From NCBI GenBank assembly GCA_037074705.1, contig CM073590.1:50867895-50931894 (forward strand): DNA of 64,000 nucleotides, written 5' to 3'. The position numbers were made by a program, and so were the translations under genes. This stretch comes from Zhengitettix transpicula. Lineage: Eukaryota > Arthropoda > Insecta > Orthoptera > Tetrigidae. The notes below the pieces were generated by a model. The model saw only the letters and a list, made by a program, of their open reading frames with translations. It did no database searches and was not told the DNA's origin. Numbering within the stretch: position 1 is the stretch's first letter; each line of letters starts with the position of its first letter. Shown here piece by piece: positions 31,940 through 44,150 of this stretch.

Positions 31940-33085
31940 CTAATTTAACAAATTAATTAAATAAAATTATTTCCATGAATTTAACTCAATAGTTAGTTTA
32001 TGAAACAATTTTTATTTAAAGTGAAGGATTGCAAAATAATTACGACATTCTTTGAACTTTACAAGACAATTTACTTTTATTCAGTTGAAAATTACAACAT
32101 TTTTATGAGATTAATTACATTTAAAGTTTTCAATGTTTACAGATTTTACAACTTTTCTCTCAGGGTCATTTATCTGGGCCTTCACATTATATGCCCTGCT
32201 TTACACGCCGAATTCCATCAATTTAACAAACAAATATCTCGATTTTATTTTAATAATTCGTGGCGTTCTATGAAAATAGAGCTTTATAATTTTACAATTA
32301 ATTACGTTGAATTTCTCATTATCTCAGGGTCACCACTGGGTTTTGATAGGAAGAACGAGTACCATGAAATAAAACATTAACAATCCAAACTCATTGAAGT
32401 TAACAGAATACATTATTAAATACTAAAATAAAGGAAACGAATGAAAAGAAAATCGCGAACGAAATCTGACTACACCCTTTAATTATCGTTTACAGTCATT
32501 AATAATTGTTATGTATTCACGACAGTGCTACTGGTACCAGTTCGGACTCTTGCAGATTGAAGTAAACACCCACTAAACAGGCCTTTATACACTGATACTA
32601 CACATTGGATTTTGAACACACGCTAGTTGCTCTGGATCTCAGCAATACTGGAATCTGGATCATCTCACCCTCAGCCAGTTGCCGGACGTATACTCCTCAA
32701 AGTCTCTCTATGCGAAATTAGTTCAGTTTGTGAAGCAAAACTTCTGCTTCCAAACTGCGATTTTATGAGCCTCCCCGTCAAACTGTTTACGTGCGTTTTA
32801 TGTAAACTATTATATCGCCGTTGGACTTCCTAGATAGCCCTATTCATAATTCTGGATCCTCAGACTTTTACTATTTCTAATTCTCTATCTGGAGAACTGC
32901 TATGTCCCAGTTCTCGACGCATACATTTCCTTTCGCGTCTTGCTGCTGACTGAGTTCCTCTAGGCGCGCGGTCTCCAGTGTCCCATTGTTAACAAAGAAA
33001 GACCCGCTGCGATTGTTGTCTTTAAGCACCCGTTCCGCCAACAATTAAATTATATTATACAATTAATAGCCTGTTTAATTAGTAT
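31940..33085. other. intergenic, possible LTR-derived sequence
   Basis: Contains a 126-codon AT-rich frame (32000-32380) with no recognised domain, and GC-richer segments near 32600-33035. It may be part of a decayed LTR element, but no gag/pol homology was found. Confidence 0.3.
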
Positions 33086-33090
33086 TACAA

Positions 33091-36000
33091 TCTTATAAAT
33101 AAAGCAGAGTGTATGTATGTTTGTATGTTCCTTATACAAATCTACACTGGTGGAGCAAATTTCACCAAATTTCGTACACGTGTTCTTTACAACCAGGAAA
33201 CAAACGCTGTCGGGGTGAGACGCGTCTACCACCCCCAGAAGCGGGGGTGGTCGGGGTGGAAATATTTCAACATGCTAAAACAGTCGATATTTCGGTCGGA
33301 TAAATATTTTTAGGGGTCAAAGATATTTATAATGTTTCTACCGATGCTATATTAATATAATTTTCATCCCCTACACCCTGGGAAAAGAGCACCCTTATAT
33401 TTTGTGGTGGAGAATACAAATCTACACCTGTGGAGAAATATTCACCTAATTTCGTACACGTGTTCTTTACTACCAGGAAACAAACAGTATCGGAAACGGT
33501 GGTGGACGGGGGTGTAAATATTTAAACATGCTAAAACACTCGATATTTCAGTCGGATAAATATTTTTAGGGGTCACAGATATTGATAGTGTTTCTACCGA
33601 TGTTATCTGAATATAATAATCCACTACGCCGTGGGAAAAGGGCGCCCTTATGGTTTGGGGTGGAGATGCTTTACAGGAAAATAACGCGAATACAACCGAG
33701 ATTGGCGTCAAATCGAAGGTTATGGATGTCACTGAGTTTAGTTATGACATTCAACTTGGCATTTACCCCTCAGATGCAGGGGTAGGAAGGTAAAAATTTT
33801 GGAACATGCAAACACAGCAGGTACTTGCGTTGAATAAATATATTTCAGGGTTAATTATATTAATTGTATTTATACTTTTGTTCTATGTGTATAATTTCAA
33901 CCCCTTTTCGGCATGCTAGGGGAGCACCCTTAAGTGTGGAGGGTGAGGGGCGTTTCGTATAATTAACGCCAAATCAACCGTGATTCGAGTAAAATGGGGG
34001 TTATGGATGTTTCTGAGACTTTTTATAACAAAACTGACAAACGCAGGGGGGGGGGTGGAAATTGGCGGTAATGAGAGGGGGTGGGCGGGGAGAATAAATT
34101 TTCAAACAGGTTAACCGCCGATTTTTGCGTTGAATCAATATAATTCGGGATGAATAGCATTCATAAAATTTCACTACATGTTATCTATGTATAATTTCTA
34201 CTTATTTTAGGCATGGGAGTGGACCACCTTATCGGTTCGGGGTGGAGTGGCATTACATGAAATTACGCAAACACATTCGAGTTTCGAGTCGAATCCGGAG
34301 TTATATCTGTGTTTAATTATGACATTTAACTTACAGTTTAACTTCCCCAAGCGGAGGTGGACGGGGGTTGAAATTTTCAAACATGCTAAGCAGTCGATAT
34401 TTGCGTCTAATAAATCTTTTTCTGGTGCACTGCGATTTGTTATATTTTTCTAAGTGTTCCATATATTTAATATAACCTGTTTCGAAATTTGGACTGGAGC
34501 TCCTTAAGGGTGGGGGTGGAGTTGATTTTTATAAAAATAACGGAAAAACAATCATCGAGATTGGACTCAATCCAGGGTTATGGTTGTCAGTGAGTTTAAT
34601 TATAATATTCAAATTGCCGTTTAAGTCCCCCAAGCAGGGGTCGTTAGGGGTGGAAATCTTCAATACGGCCGATATTTGAGTCTGATAAATATTTTCCCGG
34701 TAAAAGTGATTAATTGCGTTTGTACCAATGTCTGTCAGTAAAATTTCAACATTATACGGCATGGGAAAGAAGCGCCCTAGGGATGGAGTGGAGGAATGTT
34801 ACAAGAAAATAACTGGAATACAACCGAGTTTGGAGTCAAAACCAAAGTTATGGATAACGCTGAGTTTAATTATGACTTTAAACTAGCAATTAACCTTCCA
34901 GGAACGGGGGTGGTCGTGGTGGAAATTGTCAAACATGTTAATCTACCGATATTTTTCAGGATCAATGAGACTCATAAAATTTCTCTACATATTCTCTGAG
35001 TATAGCTTAAACCCCTTTCGGGCTTATCAGTAGAGCACTTTTAGGGGTGGGGTGGAGGAACGCTACAATAAAATAACGCGAATATAACCGAGATTGGAGT
35101 CAAATACAGGGTTATGGATGTCGCAGAGTTTAATTATGATATTTAATTGGCCATCTAACACCAAAGGGCAGGGGTGGACCGGGCATACAAATTATCTAAC
35201 ATGGATATTTGCGTAGAAAAATTATTTTTAAGGGATAATCCAATTATAGTATTTCAACCCATTTTATGTTTGTAAAATTTCAACCTCTAGCGACATGAGT
35301 GATATCACGCTTACGGGTTGGTGTGGAGGTGAGATTCCGGAAAATAACGCTAATACAACCGAAATTCTATTCAAATAGAAGATAGTGGATGTCCCTGAGT
35401 TCATTTATGGCAATCTGAGCAACCCGTGGTGGTTGACTGGGGTGGCAGAAGTTGGGCAAAGGTAGGTGGGGTGTAGAAATGTTAAAATAAGTAAAGCTCC
35501 GAATTTCACGCCGAATAAATATATTTCGGGAACAATGAGATTATTAAAATTTCTCTACACGTTCTCGGTGTTTAATTTGAACACATTTCGGGCTTGGTAG
35601 GGACAAGCGGTGAAGGACAGCGGGAGTTACAAATAAAATACGCGAATAAAACAGATTAGAGTCAAATACAGGGTTATGAATGTCGCTGAGTTTAATTATG
35701 ATATTCAATTGGCCATTTAGCCACGGAGGTGAAATTTTTATAACATGTTAAACGGTCGATATTTTCATCAAGTAATTAATTGACATTGATAATATATATG
35801 CCGATGTTGTTTGTAAAATATATCCCCTTTCGGTATTAGAGGGAAGTACACTTCGGGGAGGGGTGGAAACGTCAAGCATGCTAAAACAGTCGATATTTAG
35901 GCAGATAAATATTTTTAGGGATCGAAGAAACTGTGTTTCAACCGATGTTATCTGAGATGATATTCAATTACCTATTTAATCCCCTGGGATAGGAATCGAC

Positions 36001-37542
36001 GGGGTGGCATTTTTCAAACATGTTAAATCATCGATATTAGCGTAGATAAATAAATGACAGGGCCAATCACGTTGATAGAATTTCTACCCATGTTGTTTGT
36101 AGGCATGATAGGGGTGAGGGCGGAGGGGATTTACAAGAAAATAACGCGAAAACAACCGAGATTCGCGTCAAATCGTAGGTAATGGATGTCGCTGAATTTA
36201 TTTATGACAACCTGGGCAACGCGCGGGTATCGGCTTGGTTGGGATAAGTTGACCGGCCGATTTTTGCGTCGATTAAATATATTTCGGGATAAATTAAATT
36301 AATAAAATTTCTCTACATTTTGCACGTGTATAATTTCAACATTTTTCGGAATGGAGCACACCTTAAGGTTGGGGGTTGAGCGGAATTACATTATAATGAT
36401 GCAAAAACAATCGACATTGGAGTCGAATCCACGGTCATGGATGTAAATGAGTTTAATTATTACATTCAACTAACCGTTTAACTGCCCCAAGGAAGGGTTG
36501 GCGGGGGTGTAAATTTTTTTAAACATGTTAATCGGTTGATTTTTGTAGCGAATAAATATTTGTCGGGGACAATGTCACTGATAATATTTTTACCGATTTT
36601 GCTTTTAATTTCAACCCCTTGACACACGTGAAAGATCACAATTAGGGGTGGGGGTGGAGGGGCGTTACTTGAAAATAACGTGAATAAATCCCAGATTGGA
36701 GATATAGATGAATGTATTTATGACAACGTGGGAAATGCTCGGGGGTTAGCGGTGGTGTGCAGGGGTGTGAGGGACTTGGCGGAGTTGGGCGGGGGAATAT
36801 ATTTTCAAACAAGTTAACCGGCTGATATTTACTTCGAATAAATATATTTCGGCATCAATGAGATTCATAAAATTTCTCTACATGTTCTCTGTGTATAATT
36901 TCAACCCCTATAGAGCTTGGGATGGGTGCACCTTTAAGTGTGGGCGTGGAGTGGCATTACATAAAAGGAAAACAGAAATTATCGAGATTCGAGTCGAATC
37001 TGGTGTTATAGTTGTCACTGAGTTTAATTATGACATTCAACTTGCCGTTTAAGTCCTCCAAGCGCGAGTGTTCGGGGGTTGAAATTTTCAAACATGTTAA
37101 ACGGTCGATATTTGCGTTAAATAATTACTTCCTGGGGTTAATGACTTTGATAGTTTTTATAACGATTTTGTTTGTGTATAATTTCAATCCCTGTAAGGTA
37201 AGCAAGGTTAGGGGTGGGGTGGTGGTACGTTAAATAATGCGACGGGTGTGGGAGGTGGAGGGAGGGGGTAGAAATTTTTAGATAATGTAATCGGCCGATT
37301 TTTGCGTGGAATAAATAATTTTTGATTATCGCACATTTATGGGGGTTGTCATCTTCTAACATGTAAAAACGGCCGATATATTTGGTCAATGACTTCAACC
37401 CCTTTCGGCATGGGAGGTGAGCACATTTAGGGATAGGGTTCGAGGAGCGTTACATAAAAATATCGCAAAAGCAACCGAAATTGGAGTCATATGGGGGGTT
37501 ATAGATAAATGACATCTCGGGCAACGCCGGGCACCCAGCTAG
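33091..37542 (+). mobile_element. Helitron-like non-autonomous element filled with ~280-bp satellite units
   Basis: The 5' end TCTTATAAATAAAGCAGAGTG follows an A. The 3' end is GGGCAACGCCGGGCACCCAG followed by CTAG, then a T, with a short GGC/GCC hairpin 10 nt before CTAG (37520-37528). TC start, CTAG end, subterminal hairpin and insertion between A and T without TSD are the hallmarks of Helitrons. The 4.45-kb interior has no Rep/helicase ORF. It is about 15 degenerate units of 255-300 bp, each with a CCGAGATTGGAGTCAAAT-type box, a TTTAATTATGACATTCAA-type box, a G-rich GGGGGTGG box and a CGATATTTGCGT-type box. Replication would depend on a partner in trans. Confidence 0.65.
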
Positions 37543-37639
37543 TATATTATAAATACGCAGTAAACTGAAATGGTATTCTGCATTAAGTCAAGTCTGTTTG
37601 AATGTTGTAATGTACTATATTTTTTGAGTGGTATTTGTT

Positions 37640-38045
37640 AATTAAAACGTACCTTGTCTCATATATTAAGTGTATATTACTTTCGCTGTATATGTTGTGT
37701 GTGGAGTAATTGGGAGAAGTTTTGTGTACTTGCACCTACCTGGCACAGGCCACTTCGCCTCGTGCTTCCCATCGTTGACCGATTCCACGTCTTGACACGT
37801 CGTAACGTACTGAATGTACGTTCGATGATACATGTAGTCGCTGGAATAATGAGACCAATTTTGATTGCCTCGCATACCGCTGGGTAAAACGGAGTGTCTT
37901 GAGCAATCAAATCTGCATATTCATAAGGGATTCACTCGCTTCATCTGTCCAACATTTCGTACCACGTGGTAGCCTCGGCAATAAAATTGTGTAGAAAACC
38001 TCCGTAATGTTTCTTTATATCTTCTTCCGTGGTTAAAAATGAAGG
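37640..38045 (-). pseudogene. hAT-superfamily transposase C-terminal remnant (ZMYM1-like type)
   Basis: Minus strand 37677-37910 encodes IGLIIPATTCIIERTFSTLR followed by RVKTWNRSTMG, the hAT dimerisation domain in the form found in ZMYM1/TTF-type hAT proteins. Upstream (to about 38045) KKHYGGFLHNFIAEATTWYE continues the homology but is interrupted by stops. Only the C-terminal region is present, immediately next to the Helitron-like element. Confidence 0.7.
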
Positions 38046-38840
38046 TTTGTATAATTTTCTCATATTTTCTGGGTCGATTTCTCAAAGGTGAAATGAAAGA
38101 ATCTATATATATCCAAAATTTATATTACCAGCATAATAAAATTTGTCGACTACTTTACAATAACTGTAGTGCTGCAACGAATTATACAAATCAACATCAC
38201 AATTTTTATTTTTCTTCGGCGGAATATTATAAAGGAATAACGATTTCAACGGTTTCGAATTTGGTCGGCTAGAATAATAAAATTTGATCGTATTTTTTAT
38301 TATTATTTCTTATTTCATATATTTCTGAATCACATTTTTCTATGTGTACGACACTAAACAACAGAGTAAATAATTTTGGTAGAAACTCAAACATAACATT
38401 TCATGATATCATCATCAGACTGATGACTGATGACATCACTCTTACGCTTTTTGCACAGAAAGCGTCTTACGTCGTTCATAATTTGAACAAAGATTCTTAT
38501 TTCCTTACGTACGATCACTCACTCGCCTCGTGGCTCTTAGATTAACTACGCAATACTATATTTTGTTGTGAGTGTAAATAGTAGGACTTCGGAGAGATTA
38601 CTTTTGGAGTTGCTCCACTCCGGCAACAAATCATTTGCCCCAGATCCGCTGCATGCTCCGGTTAAAATATACATTAATCAAAATTAATTAAATATTGCAC
38701 CTATTTCTTCTTTCTTATATAAGTAAATATAAACCTTTTATTTACAACTAATATATTACTAACAAAATTAACAATATTTTAAAACAATTAATAAAAAAAC
38801 ATAATTTACATTTAAATAAATTTAAAAAAATACAATGTAT
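38046..38840. other. AT-rich intergenic, nothing recognised
   Basis: No supported gene or repeat between the two hAT remnants. Confidence 0.4.
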
Positions 38841-39540
38841 TTATTCGTTGGCTTTAATAACTAAAATGGCGGACAGCAAATCACACTTCAATGACGACCT
38901 ATTATCATTTAAAATTAATCTTAATCCGGAAAGTAGACGTTTAACACTCATTTGAGAAGTTGGCGTGCTTGAAGCGACTCTGCGTGGTTTTCTGGTGCGA
39001 TTCTGATAATGGTTAATGGCTTCGAATCTCCTCACATCCTCTATTGCATTGAAGTCTTCCTCAGTACATGTGTCAATTTACTTTTGATCTTCATTATGTA
39101 CAATGGAAATTGGATGACTGTTTCCTCTTATCCAATTCTTTTTCAAAATCGTTTCCTGAATTTATATTTATTATATTACAGGTTGACTGTTACAGTTCAA
39201 CAATTGCTGGCTCATCAGCGAAATCAATTATTATTTGTCTTTTGATTCGCGGTTGGATCTACGAAAAACCTTCCCTCGCTTTTAATTTTTCTGCCGTACT
39301 CAATAAGATTCCATACCTAAAATCAATATACACTCCAACAATAAAATGTCAGTTTTGAAAAAGCTTTTCTTTCCGTTTTTTCATGGAAGATAACGCAACA
39401 TATCCTCCAAATTCTTCCATACATGCTTCTTAGTCTAAACTATTCTTTGATAAACATCCCCCAGAGTAAGATCGGCAGCTTGAAGGGAAATTGTCAAAAA
39501 AAATTTTTTTTTTAAATCCCATTCTGCTTTGCCAAAGTTC
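38841..39540 (-). pseudogene. second hAT-superfamily transposase remnant
   Basis: Minus strand 38841-39035 ends with TSQMSVKRLLSGLRLIL...SSLKCDLLSAILVIKANE, the C-terminal dimerisation domain of a different hAT lineage from 37640-38045. Upstream frames give VYIDFRYGILLS (around 39280-39320) and ISLQAADLTLGDVYQ (around 39450), both typical of the central hAT transposase but in shifted frames. Several frameshifts and stops make it non-functional. Confidence 0.6.
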
Positions 39541-40034
39541 TAGCTTTTGTGTCCAAACAGATGATGCTTGGTCTGAGTAGTCTTTGAAAAAAGAAGACGA
39601 TCAAGCATGTAGAACCCCATCTCGTTACTTCGTAATTTTACCACAACATGTGTAATTTTTCCTAATATTTTTATTATTCGTTCATTCTCAAATGACCAAT
39701 TGAAGAGTGCAAATCCCAAACATTATTATTTGAAATTTTTTATTATCCTTATGCAATGCTGCCAATATTAGGGAGGGATCTTCAGCCCTATGTTGCGACA
39801 TGTTTACATTCGTTTCTTCGATATCTTAGGTTTTTTCATATTCTTTACCCTGGGAAATATTTTATGATCACCAAGTTTATTTACACCTGTCATGTTCGCT
39901 ACAGTATCTACACCGTAACTGATGAATATTTGATATTCTTTTAAAATTTGGACGAATTTGTGATGTAGAAATTTGGAATACGGGATTGAGGTGATTGGGG
40001 ACGAGTGACAGTAGGACATAATATTAAGTTCAGG

Positions 40035-40112
40035 GAATCGATTAGCTCAAATAGTAAGAGTACCACGTGCAAAAAGGTGATTCTCCGTTCGACTCCCAGA
40101 CCAGTCGACATT
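40035..40112 (+). repeat. tRNA-like sequence, copy 1
   Basis: TTAGCTCAAATAGTAAGAGT resembles a tRNA A-box/D-arm and GTTCGACTCCC a B-box/T-arm, separated by about 30 nt. The arms pair poorly, so it is a tRNA-derived relic rather than a working tRNA. A near-identical sequence lies about 635 bp downstream. Confidence 0.5.
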
Positions 40113-40669
40113 TTTTCGTATTATATACGTTAAAAATAAATAGAAGACGCTAATAATACGGCAAGGTGTCAAATATTAACATGAAAAATTTACGTCTAAA
40201 TCGTAATAAATAGGGTTACTAAGAGACTCAATGGCAGTTTAATATATAAAATATGTTAGGTGCAATATAATCACCACACTAAATATAAATTCAAGCTATG
40301 TGTTCTTCTGCTTATGTGAGGGAAACTGTGTAGTGGACTACATTTTAATTTATAATCTATTTATCATTCATAATATAATACAGATTTTCATAGGACGGTA
40401 AGATACACGCATCTAAAGTCGAATGTCTATTCACACCGAATGGCTTGTTAGGGACAATTTCGAAAATAAAATCGATTTTAAAATAACTGGCTATTACAAA
40501 ATTTGGTTTCATAACTATTTAAAAAATTATACATAGAATTATCCCATATCACCAAATGATTATTTTTAGATTTCCCCAGTTTTCACTTGGTTGAGGCGGC
40601 GAAGATGTGTTTTAGTAAATTCTACGGGGTTGTGTTCAGGTCTATACAAAGGTTGGAGAAAGTTCGGGG

Positions 40670-40747
40670 AATCGACCAGCTCAGATGGTAAGAGCCCCAC
40701 GTACAAAAGAAGGTTCTCCGTTCGACTCTCAGACCAGTTGTGATTTT
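40670..40747 (+). repeat. tRNA-like sequence, copy 2
   Basis: AGCTCAGATGGTAAGAGC forms a perfect GCTC/GAGC D-stem and CCGTTCGACTCTC a B-box. Acceptor and T-stem pairing are weak, so it is probably a tRNA-derived pseudogene or SINE head. Same orientation and order as copy 1. Confidence 0.5.
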
Positions 40748-41149
40748 TACATCCTAATCTTTAAATTATTATTCAAATAAGTTAGTAAAATTGAATAATT
40801 ATTTAATAAATTATATACTTATATTTGTTATGTTAGTTACGGGATTGCCCTTACAGCTCTAACTTCATACATGGAGTTATTTATATCTTACAATAAAGTA
40901 ATTTCGTCAAGGAAGAGGGGGCGGTAAAGTAGACAAACGATTGGGATCCCTGTTACAGTTCATGGCTCAAACTTGTGAAAAACAATTTTCAGCTGTGAAC
41001 AATCGAAGCGTCAGATATATATATATCGAGATTGGTAAAAAGTGTGCATCTGTATGCAACTTCTCTCCCGCCATATGTATGATCTCATATCGCAATGACT
41101 ACCCCAACCTTCTGACAAAGCCAAATAGACTCATTGGGAGTTGCATTGA

Positions 41150-41645
41150 CAGATGGCAGCACTAGTAGATCGGTGCGCATGCGCGAGGCCGCTTCCACAG
41201 CAGTGAGCGAGCAGCTGTCTCGTGAGGCGCGTGGTCGGGCGTGCATGGCGGGAAGACGGACGGTGCGAGTGTCATGGTCGAGTCCTTGCCGGTTATGACA
41301 GTCCGCGAGCGGTAGTCGTAGATGAAACTACTTAGTCCGCGTGCTAGATTCGTGCCTGGTGCTTGCCCACTCTTCCTATTTATATGTTTTTAATCTCTTG
41401 AACAGACTATATTTTTGAAGCGCTGCTTTTTATTCGTACCGGAAAAGTATCCGTCGAAACAAGGTTGTAATATAGCTTTGGTTGAATAATACATACTATT
41501 TCACATTTTCATTTAAACGGAAAATGTTGATTGTACTCGTTAAGTTTTAAATCGACTGTGATATTTGCGCCTTTATATACCATTTAAGTGCTTGAACTTA
41601 TTAGAATTTATATGCTATATCGTAGAATACCGATTTAAAACAAAA
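41150..41645 (+). promoter_or_regulatory. bestrophin promoter and 5' leader candidate
   Basis: A GC- and CpG-rich block (about 41160-41345) stands out from AT-rich flanks and precedes the bestrophin start codon by 300-480 bp. It contains TGCGCATGCGCG (41174-41185), a perfect match to the palindromic NRF-1 consensus that marks many CpG-type promoters, and CAGATGGCAGCAC just upstream. No TATA box is seen. Transcription start is inferred to lie within about 41180-41250, with the rest as 5' UTR. Confidence 0.6.
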
Positions 41646-41716
41646 ATGACCGTGACTTACACAGCCGAGGTAGCGACGTGCAGAGGATTTGGGTGTTTTA
41701 TGAAGCTTCTTTTCCG
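41646..41716 (+). CDS. bestrophin family anion channel, first coding exon (5' partial gene)
   Basis: ATG at 41646 opens MTVTYTAEVATCRGFGCF, then MKLLF plus two bases CG of an Arg codon, ending at donor GTAAGT (41717). This is the distinctive bestrophin N-terminus (family form MTxTYxxEVATCRGFGCFxKLLLRW, recalled from insect Best1). Bestrophins are pentameric calcium-activated chloride channels of the plasma membrane or ER; this part is the cytosolic N-terminus before the first membrane helix. The next exon should begin with a base completing Arg, then W(R/K)GSIYK. I did not find it before 64000, so the intron is at least 22 kb. Paralogue within the Best family cannot be decided. Confidence 0.85.
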
Positions 41717-43395
41717 GTAAGTAATAATAAATATTTATCTTAACTGTTCGTTTCTGTACTGTATATAGTGAAATATTTTCTATTCATATTTTGAATTGAC
41801 ACGCTTATTCGTACATGTTTTCTGGTTCCTTAACTCTTTATTGAAGCTATTCCAATCTTCACAGTCAAGTTTGCCTTGTGTTTCATATTTAAGTTTTGTT
41901 TAATGTTCGTTAAAACCGAATTGTAGTCATTTAGAAACGCTCTCTTCGAGGTAAGTGTTAATCCACAGTTTATAAAGCTACAAAGTACTATTTTATTTTT
42001 AGTTCGTCGCTACTCTTCTTTTTTAGAACTGATCAATAACTATGCAAGCGGTTAGATATCAGTGATAAGAGCAAATTAATTGTGAAAGTGCCTACATCAT
42101 TGATATTCCGTTTACACGAGGAGTAGAATGTTTTCCAATTGATTTAACATTCGAAATTTTTGTCTATGCGGTGTTTTGTTTCGGAGCAAGCTATTGAGAA
42201 CATCTAACAAAAACGTTATTGTAAAAGTAATCATTTCCCCATGATGGTGATGTGAATTTCTGGGAGTATTGTAATGAAAAACCAGTTTTACTTTCGTCCT
42301 GTTTATATTAACTTTTAACAGATTAGGCCGGCATCGTTCGTAAAATTGACAAGAACGCCCATCAGATAACGGACCAACATTGACCTGCCTCAAGGCCACA
42401 TGAATTGGCCAGCAAATATTTCCTTTGAAAAGGTACAAATGCCATCCAAGCTCAGCACTGCTTTAGATTTCCTCACTAGAGGTACAAATTCCATCCCAGT
42501 TTAGCACTGCTTTACTTATTTGGTGGTTATAGCTCTTATGCAAAGTGAATTCAATTTTTTTTATGAGATTAAGAAGTGAAAAATGCTCATTAAGCATAGG
42601 GTATCAAAACTTTGCGACTTATTTAGAATCTGCAGCAACCTTCAGTACCAACTGTTGTTTCCTTCAACAATGGTATATTTTTGTCTGGTCTGCAGATCAA
42701 GCGAGACCGTCCTTGAGTGAACTCCGATCCAGTGTTCTCAGGTATGGGATTGCGTGAGTTAGCAGTTTTTGTTTAATGCATATTCCCTTTCTGGAAGTCT
42801 ATAATTTATCTATATGCTAATTATACTATTGATGTCCATGATTGTGTATTCAAAAAGCTATCTCTCTCGTGCGTAGAGAAGAGAGAGTGCGGACGAGACA
42901 AGATCACTAGATATCCCATGAATGTGTCATATTAATAGTAGACGAGATTCTGTACATATTCTTTGGGTTAGACGAAATCAATTTACAAGATGCTAGTATT
43001 GGAATCATTGCTGCTATAGAGTCCTATTTTGGCCGAAATTCAAACTTAAAGGCAAACGAAACAAAAAAGGTATTTCGGGAGAAAGTTTAGAAGGCTTACA
43101 AATTAAGAGCTGTGTATTTCGCACTGAGGTAAATTGAGCTATTTATTTAGTTGTAATATATTATTAGTTTTTGCCATCAATTTTTTGTGAACTGCTGACA
43201 TAAATCAGTGCCGTCAATAATAGTCTTTCAGTTTCCGTTGCTTTAATATACAAAAAAAATTGTAATCCGTAGATTTTACAAAAGTGATACATCGATGACG
43301 TTAACATGTTAAAATTAACTTAAAGAAATATAGTTGCTTCTTGACTGAGTAGTTAAAGAGGAAGTTATGAATTATTATATATATTTACATATATT
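41717..43395 (+). other. bestrophin intron 1, unassigned part
   Basis: No exon or recognisable element. It begins with a canonical donor and is AT-rich throughout. Confidence 0.45.
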
Positions 43396-43399
43396 TATG

Positions 43400-44150
43400 G
43401 TGGTTGTCAGGTCAATTTGTAGTTCTTCTGAGGGGTTTAAGTGGAGGAGGATGGGATTCTGTATTAGAGGTAATGAGATTGAAGTGGTGGATATTTCTAT
43501 TACGTTGGATTAGGGCGGTTTCAAGTATGTTTTTTTGGGTTGAGGGAATATTTATGTCATTGTGGATTCTAGAGTTAGTAACGTACCAAGGACAGTTAGT
43601 TATAAAGCGGAGTATTTTATTTTGGGATATTTGAATTTTATTTATGTGAATGGTAGCTGCTGAACCCCAGATGTACCAGGCATAAAACCAGAGGGGATAT
43701 ATGAGGGATGTGTAAAGGAGTTTTATGTTGTTGTGAGGGATAAAGGAGATTTCGGGTTCAGTAATGGTTTTAATTTGTGGAATATTTTTTTTTTAAAGGT
43801 GGGAGTCGAGGGTTAGGCCGAGGTATTTATGGGAAGATTTAGTAGGGATAGTGGAGTTGTTGATAGTGACTAATAGGTCGTAGGCTTCTTTTTTAAGGAC
43901 AAGGGAACGGTTACGGATTTGGAAAGATTGATGAGTCGTTGGCCCAGATTGAGATGAGGTTTAAGGATGTTCGAAGGTGGTTTGTTGCGGTTTGGTAGTC
44001 GTGTGCGTGAGAAGTGATAGCGATATCGTCTGCGAATATTCAGGTGGTAGTTAGAAGGGGTAATAGGAATATCGTGGGTGTAGATGGAGTAGAGGAACGG
44101 ACCAATTACACTTTCTTGTGACGAAAATAGTGAGGATGTGCTTCAGGTCG
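43400..44150 (-). pseudogene. jockey-clade reverse transcriptase fragment
   Basis: Reading the minus strand from 44150: GPFLYSIYTHDIPI (RT block before the catalytic site), then FADDIAITSHAHDYQTA, with the FADD catalytic box at 44025-44036, then YLGLTLDS, and finally LYTSLIYPLWFYAWYIWGSA and NKIQISQNKILRFITNCPW near 43700-43550. These are the palm-to-C-terminal motifs of jockey-type RT in order. Frameshifts and stops separate them, so it is a pseudogene. It is antisense to bestrophin, within its first intron. Confidence 0.8.

Larger units (their letters stand above)
39541..41149. other. intergenic apart from the two tRNA-like sequences
   Basis: AT-rich; no gene recognised. Composition becomes GC-rich only after about 41.15 kb. 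Confidence 0.4.

Noticed and set aside
32000..32380. 126-codon plus-strand frame
   Set aside because: Very AT-rich, Phe/Ile/Asn-dominated composition, no motif; looks like a chance frame in low-GC DNA.
33050..37398. Many short frames within the satellite-like element
   Set aside because: They arise from repeated units, differ in frame from unit to unit and have no domain.
40670..40747. Functional tRNA gene
   Set aside because: Only the D-stem pairs well; acceptor and T-stems are poor and the anticodon loop is not clear, so it was called a tRNA-derived relic.
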